Shown in pieces: positions 1-5,981 of a DNA stretch of 8,705 bases. Each line of letters begins with the position of its first letter. Position 1 is the stretch's first letter. Made by a program: the position numbers and the translations under genes. The notes beneath the pieces are model-generated. The model was not told the origin of the DNA. It ran no database searches and worked only from the letters and a program-made list of their open reading frames with translations. The stretch is from Burkholderiaceae bacterium. Lineage in GTDB: Bacteria; Pseudomonadota; Gammaproteobacteria; Burkholderiales; Burkholderiaceae. Where the stretch lies: contig JALORV010000129.1 in NCBI GenBank assembly GCA_025458735.1, positions 1 through 8,705 on the forward strand, written 5' to 3'.

Positions 1-1073
1 ATGAACGCGCATGCCTACGACTGGTGGACCGCAAAAGGCACGGCGCGGCCATGGACGCCGCAGATCATCGCGCTGCTGGAACAGGCGCTCGCGCTTTCTC
101 CGGATCACCCGGGCGCGCATCACTACCGGGTCCACCTGTACGACGAGTCGAAAACCCCGGAGGCTGCCCTCGGCTCCGCTCAGAAGCTGGCGACGGTGGC
201 GCCGGGGGTCGGTCACCTGGTGCACATGCCGTCCCATGTGTACCTGCGCGTGGGCCGCTACCACGAGGCCGTGCGCGCCAATCAGGCGGCGGTGGCCGCA
301 GACCAGCTTTACGCGGCAGCCACCCAGCCCGATCCGGCCTATGCCGCGGGTTACGTGCTGCACAACCAGCACTTCCTGTGGGCGTCGGCACTATGGAGCG
401 GCGAATCGGCGCTGGCGGCGCGGTCGCCATCGATGCCGGCACGCGCCAGCACCTGCAGTCGACGGTGTGGCTGACCGAGCTGCGGTTCGGGCAATGGGAG
501 GCGATCGAAGTGCGCGCGGCGGAAGACCGGCCGGATGCCGGCGCAGCCTACCTGCACGGCATCGCCGCGCTGGCGCGCGGCGTGGCGGCCGCGCGGCAGG
601 GTAGGTTGGCGCGCTCGCGCGAGCAACTCGCGCGACTGCAGGCGGCGCGGCGCGATGCAGCGGCGCAGAAGCTGTCGATCAAGTCGACCCACAACGCGGC
701 GGAGCTGCTGCGCCTGGCCGAAGCCCTGCTGCAGTCGGAGCTGGCCGCAGCGCGCGGCGACCGGCTGGCCGCCGTGCGCTACGCGCGGCAGGCGGTCACG
801 CTCGAGGATCGCCTCGCGGTCGACGAGCCGCCGGTGTGGCAGATCCCGGCGCGACACCGCCTCGGCCGGGCGCTGCTGCAGTCCGGGCAGGCGGACGCGG
901 CGGCCGAGGTGTTTGCCGCCGATCTCAGGCGGCACCCCGACAACGCCGTCGCGCTGCAGGGGCTCGCCGAGGCCGAGCGCCGGCGCGGCCAGGTGTCCGC
1001 TGCCGAAGCCACGCAGCGGCGCGCGCAGGCCGCCTGGGTCCATGCGGACCTTCCCTTGCCCGCGGCCTACTGA
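1..1073 (+). CDS. TPR-repeat protein, 5' partial, frame-disrupted
   Basis: This is the 3' part of a tetratricopeptide-repeat protein with no catalytic motif. The reading frame is open from base 1, and the ATG there is probably an internal Met because homologous proteins carry further N-terminal repeats, so the true start lies outside the window. Frame 1 encodes recognisable family motifs: a DWWTAKG/PWTP stretch, SPDHPGAHHYRVHLYD, GHLVHMPSHVYLRVGRYHEA and HNQHFLWAS. It reaches a stop at 472-474. From about 420 the same protein continues in the third frame (VAIDAGTRQHLQST, LRFGQWEAI, DEPPVWQIPARHRLGRALLQSGQ, RRHPDNAVALQGLAEA) to a TGA at 1071-1073. The shift lies between about 409 and 425. A one-base deletion would explain the frame change, but the helix linker there also looks about 10-15 residues short. 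TPR identity is secure; whether the break is biological or technical is open. Confidence 0.75.
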   Translation, partial: ERACLRLVDRKRHGAAMDAADHRAAGTGARAFSGSPGRASLPGPPVRRVENPGGCPRLRSEAGDGGAGGRSPGAHAVPCVPARGPLPRGRARQSGGGGRRPALRGSHPARSGLCRGLRAAQPALPVGVGTMERRIGAGGAVAIDAGTRQHLQSTVWLTELRFGQWEAIEVRAAEDRPDAGAAYLHGIAALARGVAAARQGRLARSREQLARLQAARRDAAAQKLSIKSTHNAAELLRLAEALLQSELAAARGDRLAAVRYARQAVTLEDRLAVDEPPVWQIPARHRLGRALLQSGQADAAAEVFAADLRRHPDNAVALQGLAEAERRRGQVSAAEATQRRAQAAWVHADLPLPAAY

Positions 1074-1088
1074 CCTGCCCCGATGCTA

Positions 1089-1107
1089 GGCTGAACTCAG
1101 CCCTTTT
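1089..1107 (+). terminator. possible intrinsic terminator after the TPR gene
   Basis: GGCTGA (1089-1094) and TCAGCC (1097-1102) form a perfect inverted repeat, realistically a 5-bp GC-rich stem with an AACT loop. CTTTT follows at 1103-1107. It lies 16 bases after the TPR stop and 13 bases before the CorC-type start. The stem is short and the T-run has only four bases, so it is at best a weak terminator. It could also act as a leader hairpin for the downstream gene. Confidence 0.4.
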
Positions 1108-1119
1108 CCCGGACCCGCC

Positions 1120-2310
1120 ATGCCGACCGAAGTCCTGCTGCTGTTTGCGCTGATCCTGCTCAACGGATTGTTCGCGATGTCCGAGATCGCACTGGTGACG
1201 GCACGCCGCGCGCGCCTGCAGGCGCTGGTCGAGCAGGGTGACAGCGGCGCCGCGGCGGCGCTCGCGCTCAACGACGAGCCGACCCGCTTCCTGTCGACGA
1301 TCCAGGTCGGCATCACCTCGATCGGGATCATGAGCGGCATCGTCGGCGAAGCCGCGTTCGCCGAGCCGCTGGGCCACTGGCTGGTCGGACTCGGCGCCGA
1401 GCCGAAGACGGCGCAGCTTGGCGCCACCGCGCTGGTCGTGGTCGTCGTCACCTATTTCTCGATCGTGCTGGGCGAACTGGTGCCCAAGCGGCTCGGCCAG
1501 ATCTCTGCCGAAGCGGTGGCGCGCCGCGTGGCGCGGCCGATCGCCTGGCTCGCGATGGCGGCCAAGCCCTTCGTGCGCCTGCTGTCGGCATCGACCGATG
1601 TGCTGCTCGATGATCGCCAGATCGCCTCGCTGATGACGCCGCGCTCGGAGATCGTCTACCTCGACCTCGAGGATGACCTGCAGGCCAACCTGAAGCACGT
1701 GCTGGACGTCGAGCACTCGCGCTTCCCGGTCTGCCGCGGCGGCCTGCGCGATGTGGTCGGCGTGGCCAGCGCGCGCCGGCTGCTGCAGCAGGTGATCCGG
1801 GGCGAGACGATCGACCTGGCGAAGGCGGCCGAACCTGCGGTGTACGTGCCCGAATCGCTGACCGGCATGGAACTGCTGGACAACTTCCGCTCGAGCGCCG
1901 GGCACATGGCGCTGGTGGTCGACGAATATGGCGAGATCCAGGGCGTGGTGACGTCCCAGGACCTGTTCGAGGCCATCGCCGGCGAATTCAAGCCGCAGCG
2001 CACCGAGGATGCCTGGGCCGTGCAGCGTGCCGACGGGTCGTGGCTGCTGGACGGCCTGATTCCGATCCCCGAGCTGAAGGACCGGCTGAACTTCGGCGCA
2101 GCGCCGGAGGAGGAACTCGGCCGCTACAACACGCTGTCGGGCATGGTGATGCTGCTGCTCGGGCGTGTGCCGGCCACCGGCGACGTGGTCGAGTGGCACG
2201 GCTGGCGCTTCGAGATCGTCGACATGGACAAGCATCGCATCGACAAGGTGCTGGCGGCGCCTACGCCGAGCGCAGCGACGCTGGCCGAGCAAGGGATCCT
2301 GCCCGGGTGA
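1120..2310 (+). CDS. CNNM/CorC/HlyC-family transporter with CBS domains, linker missing
   Basis: This is an inner-membrane protein of the CNNM (DUF21) family, linked to Mg2+/Co2+ transport or its regulation; older annotations call it hemolysin-related. Residues 1-24 form the first membrane helix, with LNGLFAMSEIALVTARR. Residues 60-80 and 100-120 form further hydrophobic segments, the latter ending in GELVPKRLG, and another spans about 138-157. The CBS pair covers about 166-288 (MTPRSEIVYLD, HSRFPVCRGGL, MALVVDEYGEIQGVVTSQDL). A CorC_HlyC C-terminal domain covers about 295-380 (DGLIPIPELKDRL, GRYNTLSGMVMLLLGRVP, FEIVDMDKHRIDKVL). The 396-residue length is short for a family of about 430-450. 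At residues 161-164 the last membrane segment (STDVLL) runs straight into DDRQIASLM. Homologues have there an acidic linker containing EEEI and EHEMVRNVF-like motifs. The loss of about 45-50 residues is in frame. No strong Shine-Dalgarno sequence precedes the ATG. Confidence 0.88.
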   Translation: MPTEVLLLFALILLNGLFAMSEIALVTARRARLQALVEQGDSGAAAALALNDEPTRFLSTIQVGITSIGIMSGIVGEAAFAEPLGHWLVGLGAEPKTAQLGATALVVVVVTYFSIVLGELVPKRLGQISAEAVARRVARPIAWLAMAAKPFVRLLSASTDVLLDDRQIASLMTPRSEIVYLDLEDDLQANLKHVLDVEHSRFPVCRGGLRDVVGVASARRLLQQVIRGETIDLAKAAEPAVYVPESLTGMELLDNFRSSAGHMALVVDEYGEIQGVVTSQDLFEAIAGEFKPQRTEDAWAVQRADGSWLLDGLIPIPELKDRLNFGAAPEEELGRYNTLSGMVMLLLGRVPATGDVVEWHGWRFEIVDMDKHRIDKVLAAPTPSAATLAEQGILPG

Positions 2311-2332
2311 GCGGGCGGTTGCGGCCCGGCGT

Positions 2333-3163
2333 TCAGCGGCGCCGGTGCCGGTTGATCTGGTCGCGGGTGTCCTGCGCCACCCGACGCGCGTGGTCGGCGA
2401 AGTCACGGCCGTCACCCGCGTAGAGGATCGCGCGCGACGAGTTGATCACCAGTCCGCTGCCGTCGGCCGTCTGCCCGGCTGCGACGCTGGCGGCGATGTC
2501 GCCCCCCTGCGCTCCGATCCCGGGCACCAGCAGCGGCATGTCGCCGACCAGTGCCCGCACGCGCCCGAGTTCGGCAGGATAGGTTGCACCCACCACCAGA
2601 CCGAGCTGACCGCTGCTGTTCCATGACTCGGCCACGCTGCGCGCAAGATGCGCATACAGCGGTACGCCGCCGACATCGAGCGTCTGCACGTCGTCGCCGC
2701 CGGCGTTGCTGGTGCGGCAGAGCAGGAAGGCGCCGCGGTCCGCGTGGCGCAGAAAGGGCTCGATCGAATCGCGGCCCATGAAGGGCGACAGCGTGACGGC
2801 GTCGGCGTCGTATCGCTCGAAGGCTTCGCGCGCGTAGTGCTCGGCGGTCGCGCCGATGTCCCCGCGCTTGGCATCGAGGATCACCGGGACGCCCGGATGC
2901 CGCGCGTGGATGTGTTCGATCAGGCGCTGCAGCTGGCCTTCGGCTCCCGCCGAGGCGAAGTAGGCGATCTGCGGCTTGAAGGCGCACACCAGGTCCGCGG
3001 TGGCATCGACGATCTCGCGGCAGAAGCGCAGCACCGCCTCGTCGTCAGCGCGCAGATGCGCCGGCAATCGCTGCAGATCGGGATCGAGGCCGACGCAGAG
3101 CAGGCTGTCGGCCTGCTGCCAGCGACGGCGCAATTGGTCGAGAAACTTGCCGCGTGCCTGCAT
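2333..3163 (-). CDS. pyrF: orotidine 5'-phosphate decarboxylase, type 2
   Basis: PyrF catalyses the last step of de novo UMP synthesis, converting OMP to UMP and CO2 in the cytoplasm. The sequence has the type-2 (about 270-residue) pattern. Numbered from a longer possible start at 3184, it shows [10 protein letters not shown] (27-36), [10 protein letters not shown] (67-76), the active-site segment [14 protein letters not shown] (101-114) with catalytic Lys106, CRTSN (156-160), the phosphate-binding PGIGAQGGD (221-229) and SSRAILYA (249-256). The protein looks complete and ends in a TGA (complement of 2333-2335). I prefer the start at 3163 ([11 protein letters not shown]) because homologues begin only a few residues before the first helix. 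The Met at 3184 would add seven residues, and neither has a good ribosome-binding site. The gene is the last of a same-strand run from dacB and converges on the CorC-type gene 22 bp away. Confidence 0.95.
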   Translation of the reverse strand: MQARGKFLDQLRRRWQQADSLLCVGLDPDLQRLPAHLRADDEAVLRFCREIVDATADLVCAFKPQIAYFASAGAEGQLQRLIEHIHARHPGVPVILDAKRGDIGATAEHYAREAFERYDADAVTLSPFMGRDSIEPFLRHADRGAFLLCRTSNAGGDDVQTLDVGGVPLYAHLARSVAESWNSSGQLGLVVGATYPAELGRVRALVGDMPLLVPGIGAQGGDIAASVAAGQTADGSGLVINSSRAILYAGDGRDFADHARRVAQDTRDQINRHRRR

Positions 3164-3221
3164 GACGGAATGTCCGGCGCGCATCTTACGCGGCTGCCCA
3201 GACCGACCTCCGGCAGGTTCC

Positions 3222-3240
3222 GCCGGCAGGTCCAGCCGGC
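3222..3240 (-). terminator. GC hairpin between the yqjK-like gene and pyrF
   Basis: GCCGGC occurs at 3222-3227 and again at 3235-3240, separated by 7 bases, so the pair can form a 6-bp GC stem in either strand. It sits just after the TAA of the yqjK-like gene (complement of 3245-3247) in the 60-bp gap before pyrF. There is no U-tract on the minus strand, so if it terminates transcription it would do so weakly. It could instead be an RNA-stabilising hairpin. Confidence 0.25.
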
Positions 3241-3244
3241 CGGT

Positions 3245-3655
3245 TTACCCGTCCGGCTCCGGCCCGTCGCCGTCAGGCTCCGGTGTCGAAGTGGGCACCG
3301 CAGCGTCGGGTGGCGCCGGCTGCCGCCGCATCAGCCACCAGGCGCCGGCGGCCACCAGGCCTGTCACCAGGGCGAGACGCCCGCTGCGCGAGCGGGCGAC
3401 CGCGGCCAGCAGTTTTGCGGCCGTCGGCACGATCCACGGCTGCCGACGCGCGAAGCCGACCGCTGCCGCGGCCATGCCCAGCGGAGTCGCGGACGGTGCC
3501 GCGATGCCGATCACGGATCCGGCGAGACGGCGCGCCGTTCCCGTGCGGTCGCTGAACTGCGCCAGCCGGACGGCCAGCTCGGCGCGTTCGGCCGCCGCCC
3601 GCGTCAGCAGCAACTCGCGCTGCAGCGCCCGCAACTCCCGTTCGGCCTCGGCCAT
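3245..3655 (-). CDS. YqjK-like small membrane protein
   Basis: This is a 136-residue protein. Its N-terminal half is a charged helix (residues 1-40: AERELRALQRELLLTRAAAERAELAVRLAQF). A moderately hydrophobic middle follows (about 43-75), then a likely membrane segment near residues 93-108 (LALVTGLVAAGAWWLM). The C-terminal tail is rich in Pro, Asp and Glu. The ATG lies two bases after the TGA of the upstream yqjE-like frame, so the two are translationally close or coupled. Position after DUF883 and holin-family genes matches the yqjD-yqjE-yqjK arrangement of many proteobacteria, and this synteny is the main reason for the call. Sequence similarity alone would only support a hypothetical membrane protein. 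It looks intact and ends in TAA. Confidence 0.6.
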   Translation of the reverse strand: MAEAERELRALQRELLLTRAAAERAELAVRLAQFSDRTGTARRLAGSVIGIAAPSATPLGMAAAAVGFARRQPWIVPTAAKLLAAVARSRSGRLALVTGLVAAGAWWLMRRQPAPPDAAVPTSTPEPDGDGPEPDG

Positions 3656-3657
3656 GT

Positions 3658-3996
3658 TCAGCTTCCGTCCGCGGGAGGCTGCGGGCGAGCACGCAGGGCA
3701 GCGCGGTCCTTCGCGAGTTCAGCCCGCGTCTGCGCCAGGAGCGGCGGCGCGACGGCGGCCTCACGCCGGATCGTCCGCATCAAAGCGAAGGCGGCCACGC
3801 CATAGACGACCACCACGACCGCCAGCGCGATGCCGCGCGGGCCGTCCCAGAACATCGCGGCTACCCACAGCGAGAAGGTCAGCAGCGCGGCGAGCAGCAG
3901 GGCCGCCGCGACCAGCGCAAGCAGCGCCCAGCGGATCACGCGGTCGCGGGCGTCCTGCAGCTCGAGCGCAGCCAGTTCGCCGCGCGTGGCCAGCAA
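3658..3996 (-). pseudogene. YqjE-like phage-holin-family protein, 5' end missing
   Basis: The 112 recognisable residues begin LLATRGELAALELQDARDRV and continue through two membrane helices at about 24-45 and 53-72 (VAAMFWDGPRGIALAVVVVVYG between and within them). They end in an amphipathic tail (LAQTRAELAKDRAALRARP) and a TGA at the complement of 3658-3660. This is the usual YqjE / Holin_X layout, a small inner-membrane protein of unknown role. The normal 20-30 N-terminal residues and start codon are absent. Upstream in this frame is only out-of-frame DUF883 coding sequence, with no ATG preceded by a ribosome-binding site. It is joined directly to the end of the DUF883 gene in a different frame, suggesting loss of the intergenic region and flanking ends. 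As read, it could not be made as a normal protein. Confidence 0.65.
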
Positions 3997-4264
3997 GGCT
4001 GCCGGCCGCGATGCCGACAGCCGTCCACGGATGCTCGTGCACCCAGCCGTCGGTGGCCCTGGCGGCGGTCTTCGCCTGCTCCACCACCTTGTGCTCGGCG
4101 TCCGCCAGGCGATGCTTGGCACCGGCGATTGCCGTCTGTGCCTTGCGACGCAGCTCGGCGGCCTGCTCGCCGCTCGCCGCGGCAGCCTGCCGCAGCAGAT
4201 CCTCGGCATCGGCAAGCACGATGTTGACGTCTGCCATCAGGCGTTCTTTCGTGACGGGTTCCAT
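3761..4264 (-). CDS. DUF883 (YqjD/ElaB-like) protein, C-terminal anchor lost
   Basis: DUF883 proteins are helical and attached to the inner membrane by one C-terminal helix. In E. coli, YqjD associates with ribosomes in stationary phase. Residues 1-88 fit well: MEPVTKERLMADVNIVLADA, then a long charged helix (AEDLLRQAAAASGEQAAELR through HRLADAEHKVVEQAKTAARA), then the conserved VHEHPWTAVGIAAG leading into the anchor. The rest of the anchor (normally a Gly/Leu-rich helix ending in Arg residues) and the stop are missing. After residue 88, at about 4001, the frame runs out of register through yqjE-like DNA as an Arg/Ala-rich tail and stops at 3761. The ATG at 4264 is chosen because AAGGAG lies 5 bases upstream and the family begins here. 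As read, the protein would be soluble with a nonsense tail. Confidence 0.75.
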   Translation of the reverse strand: MEPVTKERLMADVNIVLADAEDLLRQAAAASGEQAAELRRKAQTAIAGAKHRLADAEHKVVEQAKTAARATDGWVHEHPWTAVGIAAGSLAGHARRTGCARAAGRPRPRDPLGAACAGRGGPAARRAADLLAVGSRDVLGRPARHRAGGRGGRLWRGRLRFDADDPA

Positions 4265-4269
4265 GGTTG

Positions 4270-4275
4270 CTCCTT
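4270..4275 (-). promoter_or_regulatory. Shine-Dalgarno site for the DUF883 gene
   Basis: On the minus strand AAGGAG lies 5 bases before the ATG at 4264. It is the clearest ribosome-binding site in the window, and it fixes this start over the further-upstream Met of the same frame at 4468, which lies inside dacB. Confidence 0.75.
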
Positions 4276-4349
4276 GCGTGGGTGGCACGGTTTCAGCGTA
4301 GGCACCGATGATGCCGCCGCCATGATCTGGATCGAAGATCGCACATTCC

Positions 4350-5804
4350 CTAGCCGTTGACGTAGATCCAGTTGAGCAGTTCGTCGAGGGCAGGCTGGGC
4401 CGCGCCGGCATTGGCGTGATTGACGAAAGCGGCGACAGCGTAGCGCCGCCCGCTGGCGGCGAGCACATAACCCGCGACTGCGCGCGTGTCGGCCAGCAGC
4501 CCGGTCTTGATGTGGGCCGAGCCGGCGGCTCCGACGCGCTTGCGCATGGTCCCGTCGACGCCGGCCAGCGGCAGGGAGGAGGCGAACTCCGGCATCAGCG
4601 GCCCGGCAAAGGCGCCTGCCAGCAGACGCGTCAGCGCGGCCGGGGTCAGCCGTTCCACCCGCGACAGCCCGGCGCCGTTTTCCAGCACGAACTCACGCCG
4701 CTCGAGCCCCTTGCCCTGCAGCCAGTCGCCAACCACGCGCTGGGAGCGCTCCACGCTGGCGGGCTGTCGCGTGACCTCGGCACCGATCGTGAGGAACAGC
4801 TGCCGCGCCATCACATTGTTGCTGAACTTGTTGATGTCGCGGATGACTTCGGCCAGCGTTTCGGATTCGTGCTGTGCCAGCGGGCGCGCGGCAGCCGGGG
4901 CAATGCCGTCGCGCGTGCGGCCGCGCCAGGTGCCGCCGCTCGCCGTCCACAGCGAGCGGAACACCGCTTCGAGATACTGCGTATGGCTGAACAGGCTGAC
5001 ATGCCAGACCCGGTCGCCGCACGCTAGCGGGAAGGCGCCGCGGAACTGCGGACGCAGCGGATCGCTGAAATCGCCGCCGAGCCGCGCGCGCCAGTCGCCG
5101 CACGGGCCTTCGACCGCCCGCACGGTCGGGGCCAGTGCCAGGCCGGAGGGCGCCGGCAGGGCATAGACCCGCGCCTGGCGGGCCGAGGGGTCCGGCACGA
5201 AGTGGAAGCTGATCGACTTGTAGTTGAGCAGCAGCGCGTCGGGGCCGGCGTTGTATGGCCGCATGGACTCGCCGTCGAACGCGCCGGGGTCGTGCGCCGC
5301 CGCCTCGAAGGCGCTGCGGTCGAGCACCAGGTCGCCCCGGATTTCGCGAATGCCGATGCCGCGCAGCCGCTGGATGAGCAGCCACAGGTGCTCGACGACG
5401 AAGCGGGGGTCGCCGCTGCCGCGCAGGACGAGATCGCCCTCCAGCACGCCGTTGACCAGCGGGGCCTCGCTCAGGGCCACGGTGCGCCAGACGAACTGCG
5501 GACCGAGGATCTCGAGCCCGGCCAGCGTCGTCACCAGCTTCATCGTCGAGGCCGGGTTCATCGGCACCTGGTCCTGGTGCTGCAGCGCGAGGCCGCCGGC
5601 GGCAAGCGGCACGATGCTGATGCCGATGGCCGCGGTCGGCACGCTGCCGGCACGCAGGGCCTGCGTGATGCTTTCCGGCAGTTCCGCGGGCGATCGCACC
5701 GCTTGCACCGTGGCCGGCGGCTGCGCACCCGCCGAACCGACGAGCGCGAGCAGTCCCACGCTCACCGTGAGCAATATCCACTTGCGGACTACGGTCTTCG
5801 TCAT
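4350..5804 (-). CDS. dacB: D-alanyl-D-alanine carboxypeptidase/endopeptidase (PBP4, peptidase S13)
   Basis: PBP4 is a periplasmic class-C penicillin-binding protein that trims stem-peptide D-Ala and cleaves D-Ala-mDAP cross-links in peptidoglycan. The 484-residue protein starts with a signal peptide (KTVVRKW, then a hydrophobic stretch to SAGAQ at about residue 28). All three active-site motifs are present: SxxK as STMK at 86-89 (within MNPASTMKLVTT), SxN as SNN at 328-330 (INKFSNNVMARQLF), and KTG at 433-435 (AHIKTGLLADTRAVAGYV). The large insert between the first two motifs, typical of S13, is there (LVLRGSGDP at 126-133; FDGESMRPYNAGPDALLLNY at 176-195). The length is normal and no gap is visible. 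No clear Shine-Dalgarno precedes the ATG at 5804, but the signal peptide supports this start. It heads the minus-strand run and is divergent from the DUF1800 gene. Confidence 0.95.
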   Translation of the reverse strand: MTKTVVRKWILLTVSVGLLALVGSAGAQPPATVQAVRSPAELPESITQALRAGSVPTAAIGISIVPLAAGGLALQHQDQVPMNPASTMKLVTTLAGLEILGPQFVWRTVALSEAPLVNGVLEGDLVLRGSGDPRFVVEHLWLLIQRLRGIGIREIRGDLVLDRSAFEAAAHDPGAFDGESMRPYNAGPDALLLNYKSISFHFVPDPSARQARVYALPAPSGLALAPTVRAVEGPCGDWRARLGGDFSDPLRPQFRGAFPLACGDRVWHVSLFSHTQYLEAVFRSLWTASGGTWRGRTRDGIAPAAARPLAQHESETLAEVIRDINKFSNNVMARQLFLTIGAEVTRQPASVERSQRVVGDWLQGKGLERREFVLENGAGLSRVERLTPAALTRLLAGAFAGPLMPEFASSLPLAGVDGTMRKRVGAAGSAHIKTGLLADTRAVAGYVLAASGRRYAVAAFVNHANAGAAQPALDELLNWIYVNG

Positions 5805-5981
5805 CGTGGAAAAGGGGTGTGAATTCGGCGATCAGCTAGATCGTTCGATGGATGGACCCCGGCCGGGGCGCTGGCTAGCCTGCCGGCACGGCGATGTGCG
5901 CCTGCGGGCGCGCGTTGCATCCGGCGTCCGCTTCGTCGCGACGGGCGCGCGGTCTCTTCGGCAATCTGTCCGGGATAGGCA
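5805..5981. promoter_or_regulatory. divergent dacB / DUF1800 promoter region
   Basis: This 177-bp gap must carry the promoters for dacB (leftward) and the DUF1800-DUF1501 pair (rightward). I could not assign convincing -35/-10 boxes to either direction. Three perfect palindromes cluster in 32 bp: CCCCGGCCGGGG at 5857-5868, GGCTAGCC at 5873-5880 and TGCCGGCA at 5881-5888. These could be operator sites, or chance in GC-rich DNA. No ORF with a credible product was seen here. Confidence 0.4.

Noticed and set aside
405..430. Programmed ribosomal frameshift in the TPR gene
   Set aside because: There is no slippery heptamer or internal Shine-Dalgarno at the switch point, TPR proteins are not known for recoding, and similar breaks occur elsewhere in the window.
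2311..2332. Bidirectional terminator between the CorC-type gene and pyrF
   Set aside because: Only a 5-bp stem (2312-2316 with 2324-2328) is visible and neither strand has a T-run.
925..2415. 496-codon open frame on the minus strand
   Set aside because: It lies opposite the TPR and CorC-type genes, is rich in Arg, His and Gln, and shows no family motif. It is an antisense by-product of high GC content.
2648..4301. Long plus-strand open frames opposite pyrF and the yqj-like genes
   Set aside because: The Arg/Ala/Ser-rich translations have no motifs, and the minus-strand genes are well supported by family signatures.
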